A stretch of DNA of 14,408 bases from Deltaproteobacteria bacterium. Lineage in GTDB: Bacteria > Bdellovibrionota > UBA1018 > UBA923. The stretch lies in NCBI GenBank assembly GCA_016194795.1, contig JACQAX010000025.1:1-14408 (forward strand), written 5' to 3'. This document shows, in pieces, positions 8,000 through 14,408 of the stretch. Position 1 is the first letter of the stretch. Each line of letters opens with the position of its first letter. Under the pieces are notes generated by a model. The model made no database searches. It was not told the origin of the DNA and saw only the letters and a list, made by a program, of their open reading frames with translations. Made by a program: the position numbers and the translations under genes.

Positions 8000-8754
8000 T
8001 TGCGGATGTCCTCGAATACTTTTTCTTTGCCAATTTCGTTCATCACTTCATGAAACATTCCCGGATACTCGCGCAGATCCTTCTCGCGATACTTTAAGTT
8101 CCGAAAAAACGCCACGGTCGTCGCCGACGAGACGACGCGGTCGTCGCCCGGGACGAGAAACAGCGTCGGGCACGCCAGCGGCCCCGACTGCGCGTTCACC
8201 CAGTCCATCGCCGCCGTCATGTCGAGATAGAGGCGCGGCGTGATCTTCGCGTGGACGAGCCGATCTTTCACGTAGGCCTCGACGATGGCCGGGTCGTGGG
8301 ACAGGTAGGAGGGGTTCACCTCGTTGGTGAGCTGCACCTTCGAGAGCGTGCGCCCGAGCAGCTCGCCCAGCGCCTTTTTGTAGGCCGGAACCTTGAGGCT
8401 CACGCCGCGCAGCGGCGCCGAGATGATGGCCGCTTCGAAGGGCACCGCGCGCTCTTTCAGGATCTCGTCCACGACGCGCTTGAGGTCCTCGACGTAGGTG
8501 TCGAAGTTCGGAGCGTATCCGCGCAGCCCGCCGCTGCGGCCGTGGCCGCGCTGGTCCATCGCATAAAAACGCTCGAAGTCCTCGCCGAGAAACTTGGGCA
8601 CGTGCGCGTAGCGCCCGCCGTGCTCGCCCATCCCGTGCACGATCAGGAGCGTGCGGCCGGCGCCGGAGCGCCCCTGCCAGCAATCCACGAAAAGGGGCAC
8701 TTCCGTATTCGAGGATTCCGAGCCCTGAACCACCAACGAGTCCGAATGCAGCAT
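7972..8754 (-). CDS. Alpha/beta hydrolase (monoacylglycerol-lipase type) lacking the nucleophile elbow
   Basis: 260 residues of the Hydrolase_4/monoacylglycerol lipase family, which cleaves acyl esters with a Ser-Asp-His triad. Seen: oxyanion motif HGMGEHGGRY (40-49), DQRGHGRSGG (67-76), FDTYVEDLKRVVDEI (84-98), the acid in VPGDDRVVS (201-209) and the catalytic His235 in YPGMFHEVMNE. Between ILKERAVPF (98-106) and EAAIISAPLRG (107-117) the family normally has a strand plus GHSMGG, the serine nucleophile, and a helix. About 25-30 residues are absent here without loss of frame. As read, the protein cannot be an active serine hydrolase. The gap may be a true in-frame deletion or an assembly error. 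First gene of a minus-strand run with pyrE and a lipoprotein; its start is 65 bp from the divergent PilZ gene. Confidence 0.85.
   Translation of the reverse strand: MLHSDSLVVQGSESSNTEVPLFVDCWQGRSGAGRTLLIVHGMGEHGGRYAHVPKFLGEDFERFYAMDQRGHGRSGGLRGYAPNFDTYVEDLKRVVDEILKERAVPFEAAIISAPLRGVSLKVPAYKKALGELLGRTLSKVQLTNEVNPSYLSHDPAIVEAYVKDRLVHAKITPRLYLDMTAAMDWVNAQSGPLACPTLFLVPGDDRVVSSATTVAFFRNLKYREKDLREYPGMFHEVMNEIGKEKVFEDIRKWLAPKLNN
8009..8013 (-). promoter_or_regulatory. Shine-Dalgarno GAGGA inside the hydrolase gene, serving pyrE
   Basis: On the minus strand GAGGA precedes the pyrE ATG (7999) by 9 nt and lies within the last codons of the hydrolase gene. It supports the overlapping start and suggests coupled translation. 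Confidence 0.6.
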
Positions 8755-8819
8755 GTTTTAAGGGCTAACATCGGCTCAACGCATTTGCAAACGGCCCCGA
8801 CACGGGTGAAAATCAGGCT

Positions 8820-9908
8820 ATGGAAAACACCTCGCAATTTCTCTTCGACAACACCGATGCGAAGTACTTCATGGCGATCAAGGGCCGCGCGATCGGCCCC
8901 CTGACCGCGCAGGAGGTTTACGAGAAGATCCTCAAGGCCGAGGTGGGCCTGCTGCACTATCTCTGGCGAGACGGCTGGGGCGACTGGAAGCGCGTCTGCG
9001 ACGAGCGCGATTTCGTGGTGCTGATTCCCCAGAAGCCCACGGCCGGCTCGATCCAGGCCATCAAGGACCGGCTGGCGCGCAACAAAAAGGCCGCGGCGCC
9101 CGAGGCGGCCGCCACGCCCGACGACGTCAAAAACTATTACCTCTATTTCAACGGCTCGCAGTACGGCCCGTTCTCGCGCAACGAGCTCGTGCACGTCCTG
9201 AAGAGCCATAAGCTCGGACGCTCGGCCTACGTCTGGATGCCGGGCTGGCCCAACTGGAAGCGCCTGAGCGAGGTCGCCGAGTTCGCCTCGTTCCTTGCTC
9301 CGGCCGCGCCCCTGCCCGAGCTCGAGGAAATCGAAGAGACGCGCGCGAGCGGCGCGCGCACGTTCCCGCGCGGCGGCGGCCTCCCGAAGGGGTCGCGAAG
9401 CGAGAAGACCGGCCGCACCGGAAAAACGGGAAAGGTCGAGCGCGTCGAGAAAACCCGCACCTCCAACAAGCTCGAGAAGCACGAGCGCACGCGCGCTCCC
9501 GAAGGGGCCGACAGGCAGTCGATCGAGCGCACCAAGCTCAGCATCGAGGCGACGATCGGCGCGACCTTGCGCGAGGAGGCGGGCACCGACGCGAGCGACA
9601 AGCGCCGGGCCCCGCGCCGGCCGCTGGTAGCCCGGCTCTTCCTTCACAACGACAAGGAAGTCATCATCGCCGTCTGCCGCGACATCTCGGTCGGCGGCAT
9701 GCAGGTGCTCACCGATCGCATTCCCGGCGAGGTGGGTACGCACATCAAGCTGAACGTGAGCCCGGGCGACCCGTCCAAGGTGAAGGGCTTCGTCGCCGAG
9801 GGCGAGATCGTGCGCATCCTCGAAGACGGGCGCGGCTTCTCGTTCCGCTTCCGCAAGATCACGGAAGAGGCGCGCAAGGCGATCGAGAAGTACATCAGTA
9901 CGGACTAA
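8820..9908 (+). CDS. GYF-GYF-PilZ protein, probable c-di-GMP effector
   Basis: 362 residues, cytoplasmic (no signal peptide or membrane helix). Two GYF_2-like modules at about 16-63 and 106-150 each show an aromatic start, a GP[LF]T/S motif (IGPLTAQE; YGPFSRNE) and a late tryptophan stretch (WRDGWGDWKR; WMPGWPNWKR). A charged Lys/Arg/Glu linker of about 100 residues follows. The C-terminal PilZ domain (about 260-360) has the arginine motif RRAPRR (262-267) and DISVGG (288-293), the two elements that bind cyclic di-GMP. The model is a second-messenger receptor that uses its GYF modules to bind partners. It is divergent from the hydrolase gene and convergent with the barrel gene, 6 bp stop to stop. 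No strong Shine-Dalgarno precedes the start. The domain calls are confident; the pathway (motility, predation, envelope) is not known. Confidence 0.88.
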   Translation: MENTSQFLFDNTDAKYFMAIKGRAIGPLTAQEVYEKILKAEVGLLHYLWRDGWGDWKRVCDERDFVVLIPQKPTAGSIQAIKDRLARNKKAAAPEAAATPDDVKNYYLYFNGSQYGPFSRNELVHVLKSHKLGRSAYVWMPGWPNWKRLSEVAEFASFLAPAAPLPELEEIEETRASGARTFPRGGGLPKGSRSEKTGRTGKTGKVERVEKTRTSNKLEKHERTRAPEGADRQSIERTKLSIEATIGATLREEAGTDASDKRRAPRRPLVARLFLHNDKEVIIAVCRDISVGGMQVLTDRIPGEVGTHIKLNVSPGDPSKVKGFVAEGEIVRILEDGRGFSFRFRKITEEARKAIEKYISTD

Positions 9909-9914
9909 GGCTTT

Positions 9915-10946
9915 CTATTTGCCGTAGCCGGGAGGCTTCGAGAGCGAGCCCTTGCTCGCGGGCGCGCCGAAGCGCACCTCGAGGCCGCCGAAGAACGCGC
10001 CGATGTTGGCGGCCTGCCCGCCGGTCGCCGGACCGCCGCCCTCGTGCTCGTACTCGCCCTTGACGAAGTAGCCCAGCTGGATGCCGCCGTCGGCGCTCAC
10101 CGGAAAGACCTGCGAGAAGCTCGCGCGCGCCTTGTCCGTGTCGCCCGCGGCGCCGAAGTCGAAGACGTGCTCGTAGTCGGCCTGCACGCGGATGTTCGAG
10201 CCGCACGCGGCGAGAAACTCGCCGCCGACGGCCGGCTTGGCCATCGTGTCGAGGTTCGCGCCCCAGCGCTTGCCGGCCTGCGCCTGGTTGTCGTAGATGC
10301 CGAAGGCGGCCTTGGCGAAGAGCTGGATCACGCACTTGCCGCCGACGTTGAACATCGTGCCGATGAACGCGACCGGCAGCTGGACGTTGAGATAGGATTG
10401 CGACTTCGCGTCGACGGCGCCGCGGCCGTCGATGTCGAGCCCGAAGCCGCCCCAGAAGATGTGGTTGGCGTCGATCGGCATGCGATAACGGAACTTGAGA
10501 TCGCCCTGCGCGTACGCGAAAACGCCGCCCTGGGTGCCGGCGACCTGCGCGCCGACCTGGATGCCGGTGCGGCCGCCGTCCAGGAAGAGCACCACGCCGA
10601 TACCGCCGCCGCTGTTGACGCCCTTATCGTCGGCCGTCGCCGCGTATCCGCCCTGCAGATCCCACGAGGGCATCGGGGCGATGCCGAGGGCTGAATCCTT
10701 CATGTGCCCGTCTTTGGTTTCGCCGTCGGGCACGCGCGGGTCCTGGCCGGGAAGCGTGGGAGACTCGTTCTGAGGAGGGTTGTAGACGCCGTCGGTGAAG
10801 GTGACGTTCGTCGGGAAGATCTGCTGGTCCCAGGCATCGTGCTGCGGCGCCGGCGGAGGCGCGCTGGGATCGGCTTTCGCGTCGAGCGCCGAAAGCGCGG
10901 CGGCAAGAGCGAGGATGGAGAGGATTCCCGAGATACGAGACAGCAT
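9915..10946 (-). CDS. Predicted outer-membrane beta-barrel protein
   Basis: 343 residues. Residues 1-25 form a signal peptide ending near LDAKA. A proline-rich segment (about 26-80) follows. From about 95 on, alternating polar/hydrophobic strands with many Gly, Ala, Tyr and Phe (for example GGIGVVLFLDG, TGIQVGAQVAG, FKFRYRMPI-like and ADYEHVFDFG) resemble a transmembrane barrel, and a late strand GGLEVRF lies near the C-terminus although about 15 further residues follow. I recognise no named family. A very good ribosome site (GGAGG, 6 nt spacing) supports the start. The gene is divergent from the sigma-54-controlled lipoprotein gene across a 239-bp gap and convergent with the PilZ gene. Confidence 0.65.
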   Translation of the reverse strand: MLSRISGILSILALAAALSALDAKADPSAPPPAPQHDAWDQQIFPTNVTFTDGVYNPPQNESPTLPGQDPRVPDGETKDGHMKDSALGIAPMPSWDLQGGYAATADDKGVNSGGGIGVVLFLDGGRTGIQVGAQVAGTQGGVFAYAQGDLKFRYRMPIDANHIFWGGFGLDIDGRGAVDAKSQSYLNVQLPVAFIGTMFNVGGKCVIQLFAKAAFGIYDNQAQAGKRWGANLDTMAKPAVGGEFLAACGSNIRVQADYEHVFDFGAAGDTDKARASFSQVFPVSADGGIQLGYFVKGEYEHEGGGPATGGQAANIGAFFGGLEVRFGAPASKGSLSKPPGYGK

Positions 10947-10952
10947 AAACGA

Positions 10953-10957
10953 CCTCC
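10953..10957 (-). promoter_or_regulatory. Strong Shine-Dalgarno GGAGG for the beta-barrel gene
   Basis: Minus-strand GGAGG sits 6 nt before ATG 10946. It is one of the best ribosome sites in the window and suggests strong translation. Confidence 0.7.
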
Positions 10958-11142
10958 GAAAACTGAGGCGCCATTTATACCACAGATTGACGCAAAGTGT
11001 TATACTCGGATTCCAGGGGTGTTCCCGGGGCTAGACAGTCCCTGTACAACGATTTGACACCTGTAGGCAGCTGAATCTCCCATCCGGACGCCCCTTTCGC
11101 CCACCAGGCTTGATTTCCAGCACATAGCCCCTGCCCGATCCT

Positions 11143-11158
11143 TGGCACACCCGTTGCT
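11143..11158 (+). promoter_or_regulatory. Sigma-54 (RpoN) promoter for the VWA-like lipoprotein gene
   Basis: TGGCACACCCGTTGCT fits the sigma-54 consensus TGGCACG-N4-TTGCW, with a single mismatch at the seventh position. The invariant GG (11144-11145) and GC (11156-11157) are separated by the required 10 bp. The start of transcription would lie near 11169, leaving a leader of about 17 nt to the ATG at 11186. Such promoters need a bacterial enhancer-binding protein. I see no certain enhancer site upstream; a direct repeat CCTGTA at 11041-11046 and 11060-11065 (19 bp apart) is a weak candidate. The remainder of the gap 10947-11142 shows no other clear element. Confidence 0.75.
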
Positions 11159-11160
11159 TT

Positions 11161-11183
11161 ACTACTCCTCGAGGAAGAGTAGT
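11161..11183. repeat. 7-bp inverted repeat overlapping the ribosome site
   Basis: ACTACTC (11161-11167) and GAGTAGT (11177-11183) flank a 9-nt centre that contains the Shine-Dalgarno GAGGA (11171-11175). It lies between the sigma-54 promoter and the ATG. If transcription starts near 11169 the left arm would not be in the RNA, so it would act as a DNA site; a start further upstream would instead give an RNA hairpin that hides the ribosome site. Confidence 0.55.
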
Positions 11184-11185
11184 TT

Positions 11186-12406
11186 ATGTTGAAGCACATG
11201 TTTGCTGTTATTGGTGTGTCCACCGCCGTCATCGTCGCGATCTCCGCGAGCGGATGCGCGAAGCAGGAGTTCCGCAAGGAACAGTTCACCGCACAGGCCG
11301 GCGCCGTGGGGTTCAGATACCTCCCCGCGAAGGTCGACATCTTACTGGTTCCCGACAACACCCCGTCGGTCGCCAACATCGTAGGCCCGCTCCAGTCGCA
11401 GCTCTCGGGCTTCGTCTCGGGCCTGCAGGGCCAGTACTGGGATTACCACGTCGGCCAGACGCCGGTGTGCGCCTCGAGCGGCGCCGGCTCCGGACGCATC
11501 GGCAGCCCGATTCTCGTCAACGCCCAGTTCAATACCGATACGCTGACCGACGGCACGCAGATCAACGCCTCGGGCATCGTGCCTTCGGATCGCTCGACGA
11601 GCGACCCCGGCTCGTTCTCGCTCTCGAACCCCCAGTGCGACACGGGCAGCTACGACTATACGTACATGAACACGATCTCGGCCCTTCAGGCCGCGTCGAA
11701 CGACACGTACACGAACTTCCTGCGCGCGGACGCGCTGCTCGCCGTCGTCGTGGTGACGAACGGCTACGACGGCACGGTCTCCGACAACCAGGGCAACATC
11801 ACGAACTCGGCCCAGCTGCAGAGCTACGCCAACCAGCTCATCGCGCTCAAGGGCTCGAACAAGTTCATCCGCTTCTACTCCGTGGCTGCCTACGGCTACC
11901 ACGCGGGCACGTCGTCGGATTACTGCCTTGCGCCCTTCGGCCCGTCGCGCCCCGGCAACGCGTACTTCCAGATGGGAAGCTACATCCAGGGCATCCCGAT
12001 GAACTTTTCGAACCCGGTCAACAACGTCTGCGACTCGTCGGCGCTCGGCAACGTGCTCAACGACATCTCGCAGAACCTGAACGTCGTGCGCCAGGCTTAC
12101 GTCTACTCGAACATCGTGCTCGCCGACGAGCCGGTGCCGAGCTCGATCTCGGTGGCCAAGAACGGCAAAGGCCTGCCGGAGAGCCCGACCAACGGCTGGC
12201 AGTACAAGGGCCTGCAGACCGTCTACACGGTCACGGGCATCTGCGACCAGTCCAACCACACGAACAACGACACGACCGGCGTCTGCCCGAGCGGCACCAT
12301 CACCCCGGTGCAGCTCGTCTCGCGCACGGGTTACGTGATCCAGCTCAACGGCTCGGCCCGCATGATGGGCTCCGACACGCCGACGATCGACTACCAGAAG
12401 CACTAA
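11186..12406 (+). CDS. Lipoprotein with a degenerate von Willebrand factor A-like domain
   Basis: 406 residues. The signal ends in lipobox ASGC with lipidated Cys24. From about 47 the sequence follows the VWA lipoprotein pattern: VDILLVPDNTPS (50-61) sits where VDILxVxDxSxS carries the metal-binding MIDAS, here with DxTxS; FLRADALLAVVVVTNGYDG (178-196) sits where other members have an LAVIxVSDEDD block, so one metal-linked Asp is Asn; FIRFYSVAAYGYHAG and VCDSSALGNVLNDISQNL match later family segments. A Ser/Thr/Asn-rich C-terminal part (about 305-406) with paired Cys residues (353, 367) may be a small beta domain. Surface or periplasmic, possibly adhesive or protein-binding. It is controlled by a sigma-54 promoter directly upstream. 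Its stop is 4 bp from the convergent scoB stop. Confidence 0.75.
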   Translation: MLKHMFAVIGVSTAVIVAISASGCAKQEFRKEQFTAQAGAVGFRYLPAKVDILLVPDNTPSVANIVGPLQSQLSGFVSGLQGQYWDYHVGQTPVCASSGAGSGRIGSPILVNAQFNTDTLTDGTQINASGIVPSDRSTSDPGSFSLSNPQCDTGSYDYTYMNTISALQAASNDTYTNFLRADALLAVVVVTNGYDGTVSDNQGNITNSAQLQSYANQLIALKGSNKFIRFYSVAAYGYHAGTSSDYCLAPFGPSRPGNAYFQMGSYIQGIPMNFSNPVNNVCDSSALGNVLNDISQNLNVVRQAYVYSNIVLADEPVPSSISVAKNGKGLPESPTNGWQYKGLQTVYTVTGICDQSNHTNNDTTGVCPSGTITPVQLVSRTGYVIQLNGSARMMGSDTPTIDYQKH

Positions 12407-12410
12407 GGGC

Positions 12411-13067
12411 TTAGACCTTCATCTCAGGGACTTTACCTTCGACGATGAGCTGAGCCTCGGTAGCCTTCTTCACGTCGTCGACCGTAACCCCGGGCGCCGT
12501 CTCGAGCAGCATCAGCCCGCGCGCCGTGACTTCGATCACCGCGAGCTCGGTGACGATCAGGTCGACGCAGCCCACGCCCGTGAGCGGCAGCTTGCACTTC
12601 TTCAAGACCTTGCTCGCGCCGTCTTTGGCGACGTGCTGCATGGCCACGACGACGCGGTTGGCGCCGGCGACGAGGTCCATCGCCCCGCCCATCCCCTTGA
12701 CCACCTTGCCGGGGATCATCCAGTTGGCGATGTTGCCTTCCTCATCGACCTCCATCGCGCCCAGCACGGTGAGATCGATGTGCCCGCCGCGGATCATCGC
12801 GAAGCTGTCGGCGCTCGAAAAGAACGACGAGCCCGGAATGGTCGTCACCGTCTCTTTGCCGGCGTTGATGAGGTCCGCGTCGAGCTCCGACTCGCGGGGG
12901 TACTGCCCGATGCCGAGCAGGCCGTTCTCGCTCTGGAGCACGACGTTGACGCCCTTGGGAATATAGTTCGCGACGAGCGTCGGTATTCCGATGCCCAAGT
13001 TGACGTAGTAGCCGTCTTTCAATTCGCGCGCGATGCGCGTGGCGATCTGTTCGCGTGAGAGTGCCAT
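12411..13067 (-). CDS. scoB: 3-oxoacid CoA-transferase, subunit B
   Basis: 218 residues. The beta subunit of family I CoA-transferases; with ScoA it moves CoA between succinyl-CoA (or acetyl-CoA) and acetoacetate. Motifs: YVNLGIGIPTLVANYIP (21-37), the SENGLLG motif with catalytic Glu47 (46-52), the GGHID/LGAMEVDEEGNIANW block and GKVVKGMGGAMDLV. The full length matches the family. It starts 1 bp after the scoA stop, with AAGG 5 nt upstream of the ATG. As the last gene of the thiolase-scoA-scoB run, it ends 4 bp from the lipoprotein gene with no evident terminator between them. The ScoAB (succinyl-CoA) assignment is preferred to AtoDA on sequence feel; the exact acyl donor is not proven. Confidence 0.93.
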   Translation of the reverse strand: MALSREQIATRIARELKDGYYVNLGIGIPTLVANYIPKGVNVVLQSENGLLGIGQYPRESELDADLINAGKETVTTIPGSSFFSSADSFAMIRGGHIDLTVLGAMEVDEEGNIANWMIPGKVVKGMGGAMDLVAGANRVVVAMQHVAKDGASKVLKKCKLPLTGVGCVDLIVTELAVIEVTARGLMLLETAPGVTVDDVKKATEAQLIVEGKVPEMKV

Positions 13068-13068
13068 C

Positions 13069-13767
13069 TTAACCTTGCCTCATGGTGCGCTTTTCGATGC
13101 GCTTTTCGTAACCCGTGCCCTGGAAAATGCGCTTCACGTAAACGCCCGGCAGGTGGACCTGATCGGGATCGAGGCTCCCCACTTCCACGAGCTGCTCAAC
13201 CTCGACGATCGTCACCTTCCCGGCCGTGGCCATCACGGGATTGAAGTTGCGCGAGGTCTTGCGGAAAACGAGGTTGCCCATCTTGTCGCCCTTCCACGCT
13301 TTGACTAACGCGAAATCGCCCTTGATCGGGCGCTCGAGGATGTACTCGACGCCGTCGAACGTGCGTTTCTCTTTGCCTTCGGCGATCAGCGTGCCCACGC
13401 CGGTCGGCGTGAAGAAGCCGCCCAGGCCCGCGCCGCCGGCGCGCACGCGCTCGGCGAGCGTCCCTTGCGGATTGAGCTCGACCTCGAGCTCGCCCGCCAG
13501 CAGCTGCGCCTCGAAAGTCTTGTTCTCGCCGACGTAGCTCGCGATCATCTTCTTGATCTGTTTTTTCTTCAGCAGCAGCCCCAGGCCGAAATCGTCGACG
13601 CCGCAGTTGTTCGACACGCAGGTCAGGTTCTTCACGCCGCGTTCGACCAGCGCCGCGATCGAGTTCTCGGGGATGCCGCACAGGCCGAAACCGCCCACGA
13701 GCAGCGTCGCCCCGTCGCCGATGTCGGCCGTCGCCTCTTTCGCGTTCGAATAGATTCTGCACGCCAT
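13069..13767 (-). CDS. scoA: 3-oxoacid CoA-transferase, subunit A
   Basis: 232 residues. Alpha subunit of a family I CoA-transferase, partner of the ScoB encoded next. Motifs: GGFGLCGIPEN (25-35), VSNNCGVDDFGLG (51-63), GGFFTPTGVGT and the block ALVKAWKGDKMGNLVFRKT ending RNFNP, which is typical of the succinyl-CoA:acetoacetate type. The length is normal. It starts 3 bp after the thiolase stop and has AGAAGG 8 nt upstream of the ATG. With the thiolase this gives a route that activates acetoacetate and splits it to two acetyl-CoA, or the reverse. Confidence 0.94.
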   Translation of the reverse strand: MACRIYSNAKEATADIGDGATLLVGGFGLCGIPENSIAALVERGVKNLTCVSNNCGVDDFGLGLLLKKKQIKKMIASYVGENKTFEAQLLAGELEVELNPQGTLAERVRAGGAGLGGFFTPTGVGTLIAEGKEKRTFDGVEYILERPIKGDFALVKAWKGDKMGNLVFRKTSRNFNPVMATAGKVTIVEVEQLVEVGSLDPDQVHLPGVYVKRIFQGTGYEKRIEKRTMRQG

Positions 13768-13770
13768 GGG

Positions 13771-14408
<638 letters not shown>

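Noticed and set aside
8785..8813. TTGCAA and GAAAAT as a promoter for the PilZ gene
   Set aside because: Spacing is 17 bp but each box matches only 4 of 6 bases and transcription would begin at about the ATG itself; too weak to list.
9390..9500. Repetitive Lys/Arg/Thr/Glu stretch in the PilZ protein as a DNA repeat
   Set aside because: It is low-complexity linker protein; the DNA shows no regular repeat unit.
10987..11006. TTGACG and TATACT as a sigma-70 promoter
   Set aside because: The spacer is only 8 bp, far from the 16-18 bp needed.
10975..11379. 134-codon frame on the minus strand across the 10947-11185 gap
   Set aside because: It begins antisense inside the lipoprotein gene, crosses its promoter, has no recognisable domain and no ribosome site.

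Overview
The window is a high-GC bacterial chromosome segment with dense, short-gapped coding on both strands and no tRNA, rRNA, IS element or CRISPR array that I can see. A Gram-negative host is indicated by two lipoproteins, a predicted outer-membrane beta-barrel, a periplasmic START-domain protein and a near-consensus sigma-54 promoter. The GYF-GYF-PilZ protein and the VWA-type lipoprotein remind me of Bdellovibrionota/Oligoflexia or other former deltaproteobacteria. That placement is an inference and not proven here.

Layout from left to right. (1) Minus strand, 1-2584: a membrane sensor-like protein with no visible output domain, then alanine racemase (alr, cut by the window edge), joined by a 4-bp ATGA overlap. 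(2) Plus strand, 2609-4912: nadB (L-aspartate oxidase), broken by an internal deletion plus frameshift, followed by a secreted START-domain protein. (3) Plus strand, 5168-6919: a stand-alone ABC-ATPase-like protein in which nearly every catalytic motif is degenerate, then an unrecognised exported helical protein 15 bp downstream. (4) Minus strand, 8754-6873: an alpha/beta hydrolase of the monoacylglycerol-lipase type that lacks its nucleophile elbow, pyrE, and a small lipoprotein; the last gene overlaps the exported protein tail-to-tail by 47 bp. (5) Plus strand, 8820-9908: a GYF-GYF-PilZ protein (probable c-di-GMP effector), convergent with a predicted beta-barrel protein (10946-9915). (6) Plus strand, 11186-12406: a VWA-like lipoprotein behind a sigma-54 promoter. 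(7) Minus strand, 14408-12411: thiolase (partial), ScoA and ScoB, a compact operon for acetoacetate/acetoacetyl-CoA metabolism.

Metabolically the window holds cell-wall D-alanine supply (alr), NAD synthesis (nadB, lesioned), pyrimidine synthesis (pyrE) and acetoacetate interconversion (thiolase/ScoAB). The most unusual items are the degenerate ABC-like protein paired with an unknown exported protein, and the two conserved enzymes (nadB and the hydrolase) that each lack a function-defining internal block while the rest is well preserved. The latter may be real recent deletions or assembly/sequencing artefacts. The sigma-54 promoter directly in front of the VWA lipoprotein is the clearest regulatory signal. 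I did not find a clear multi-gene novel defence or mobile system.
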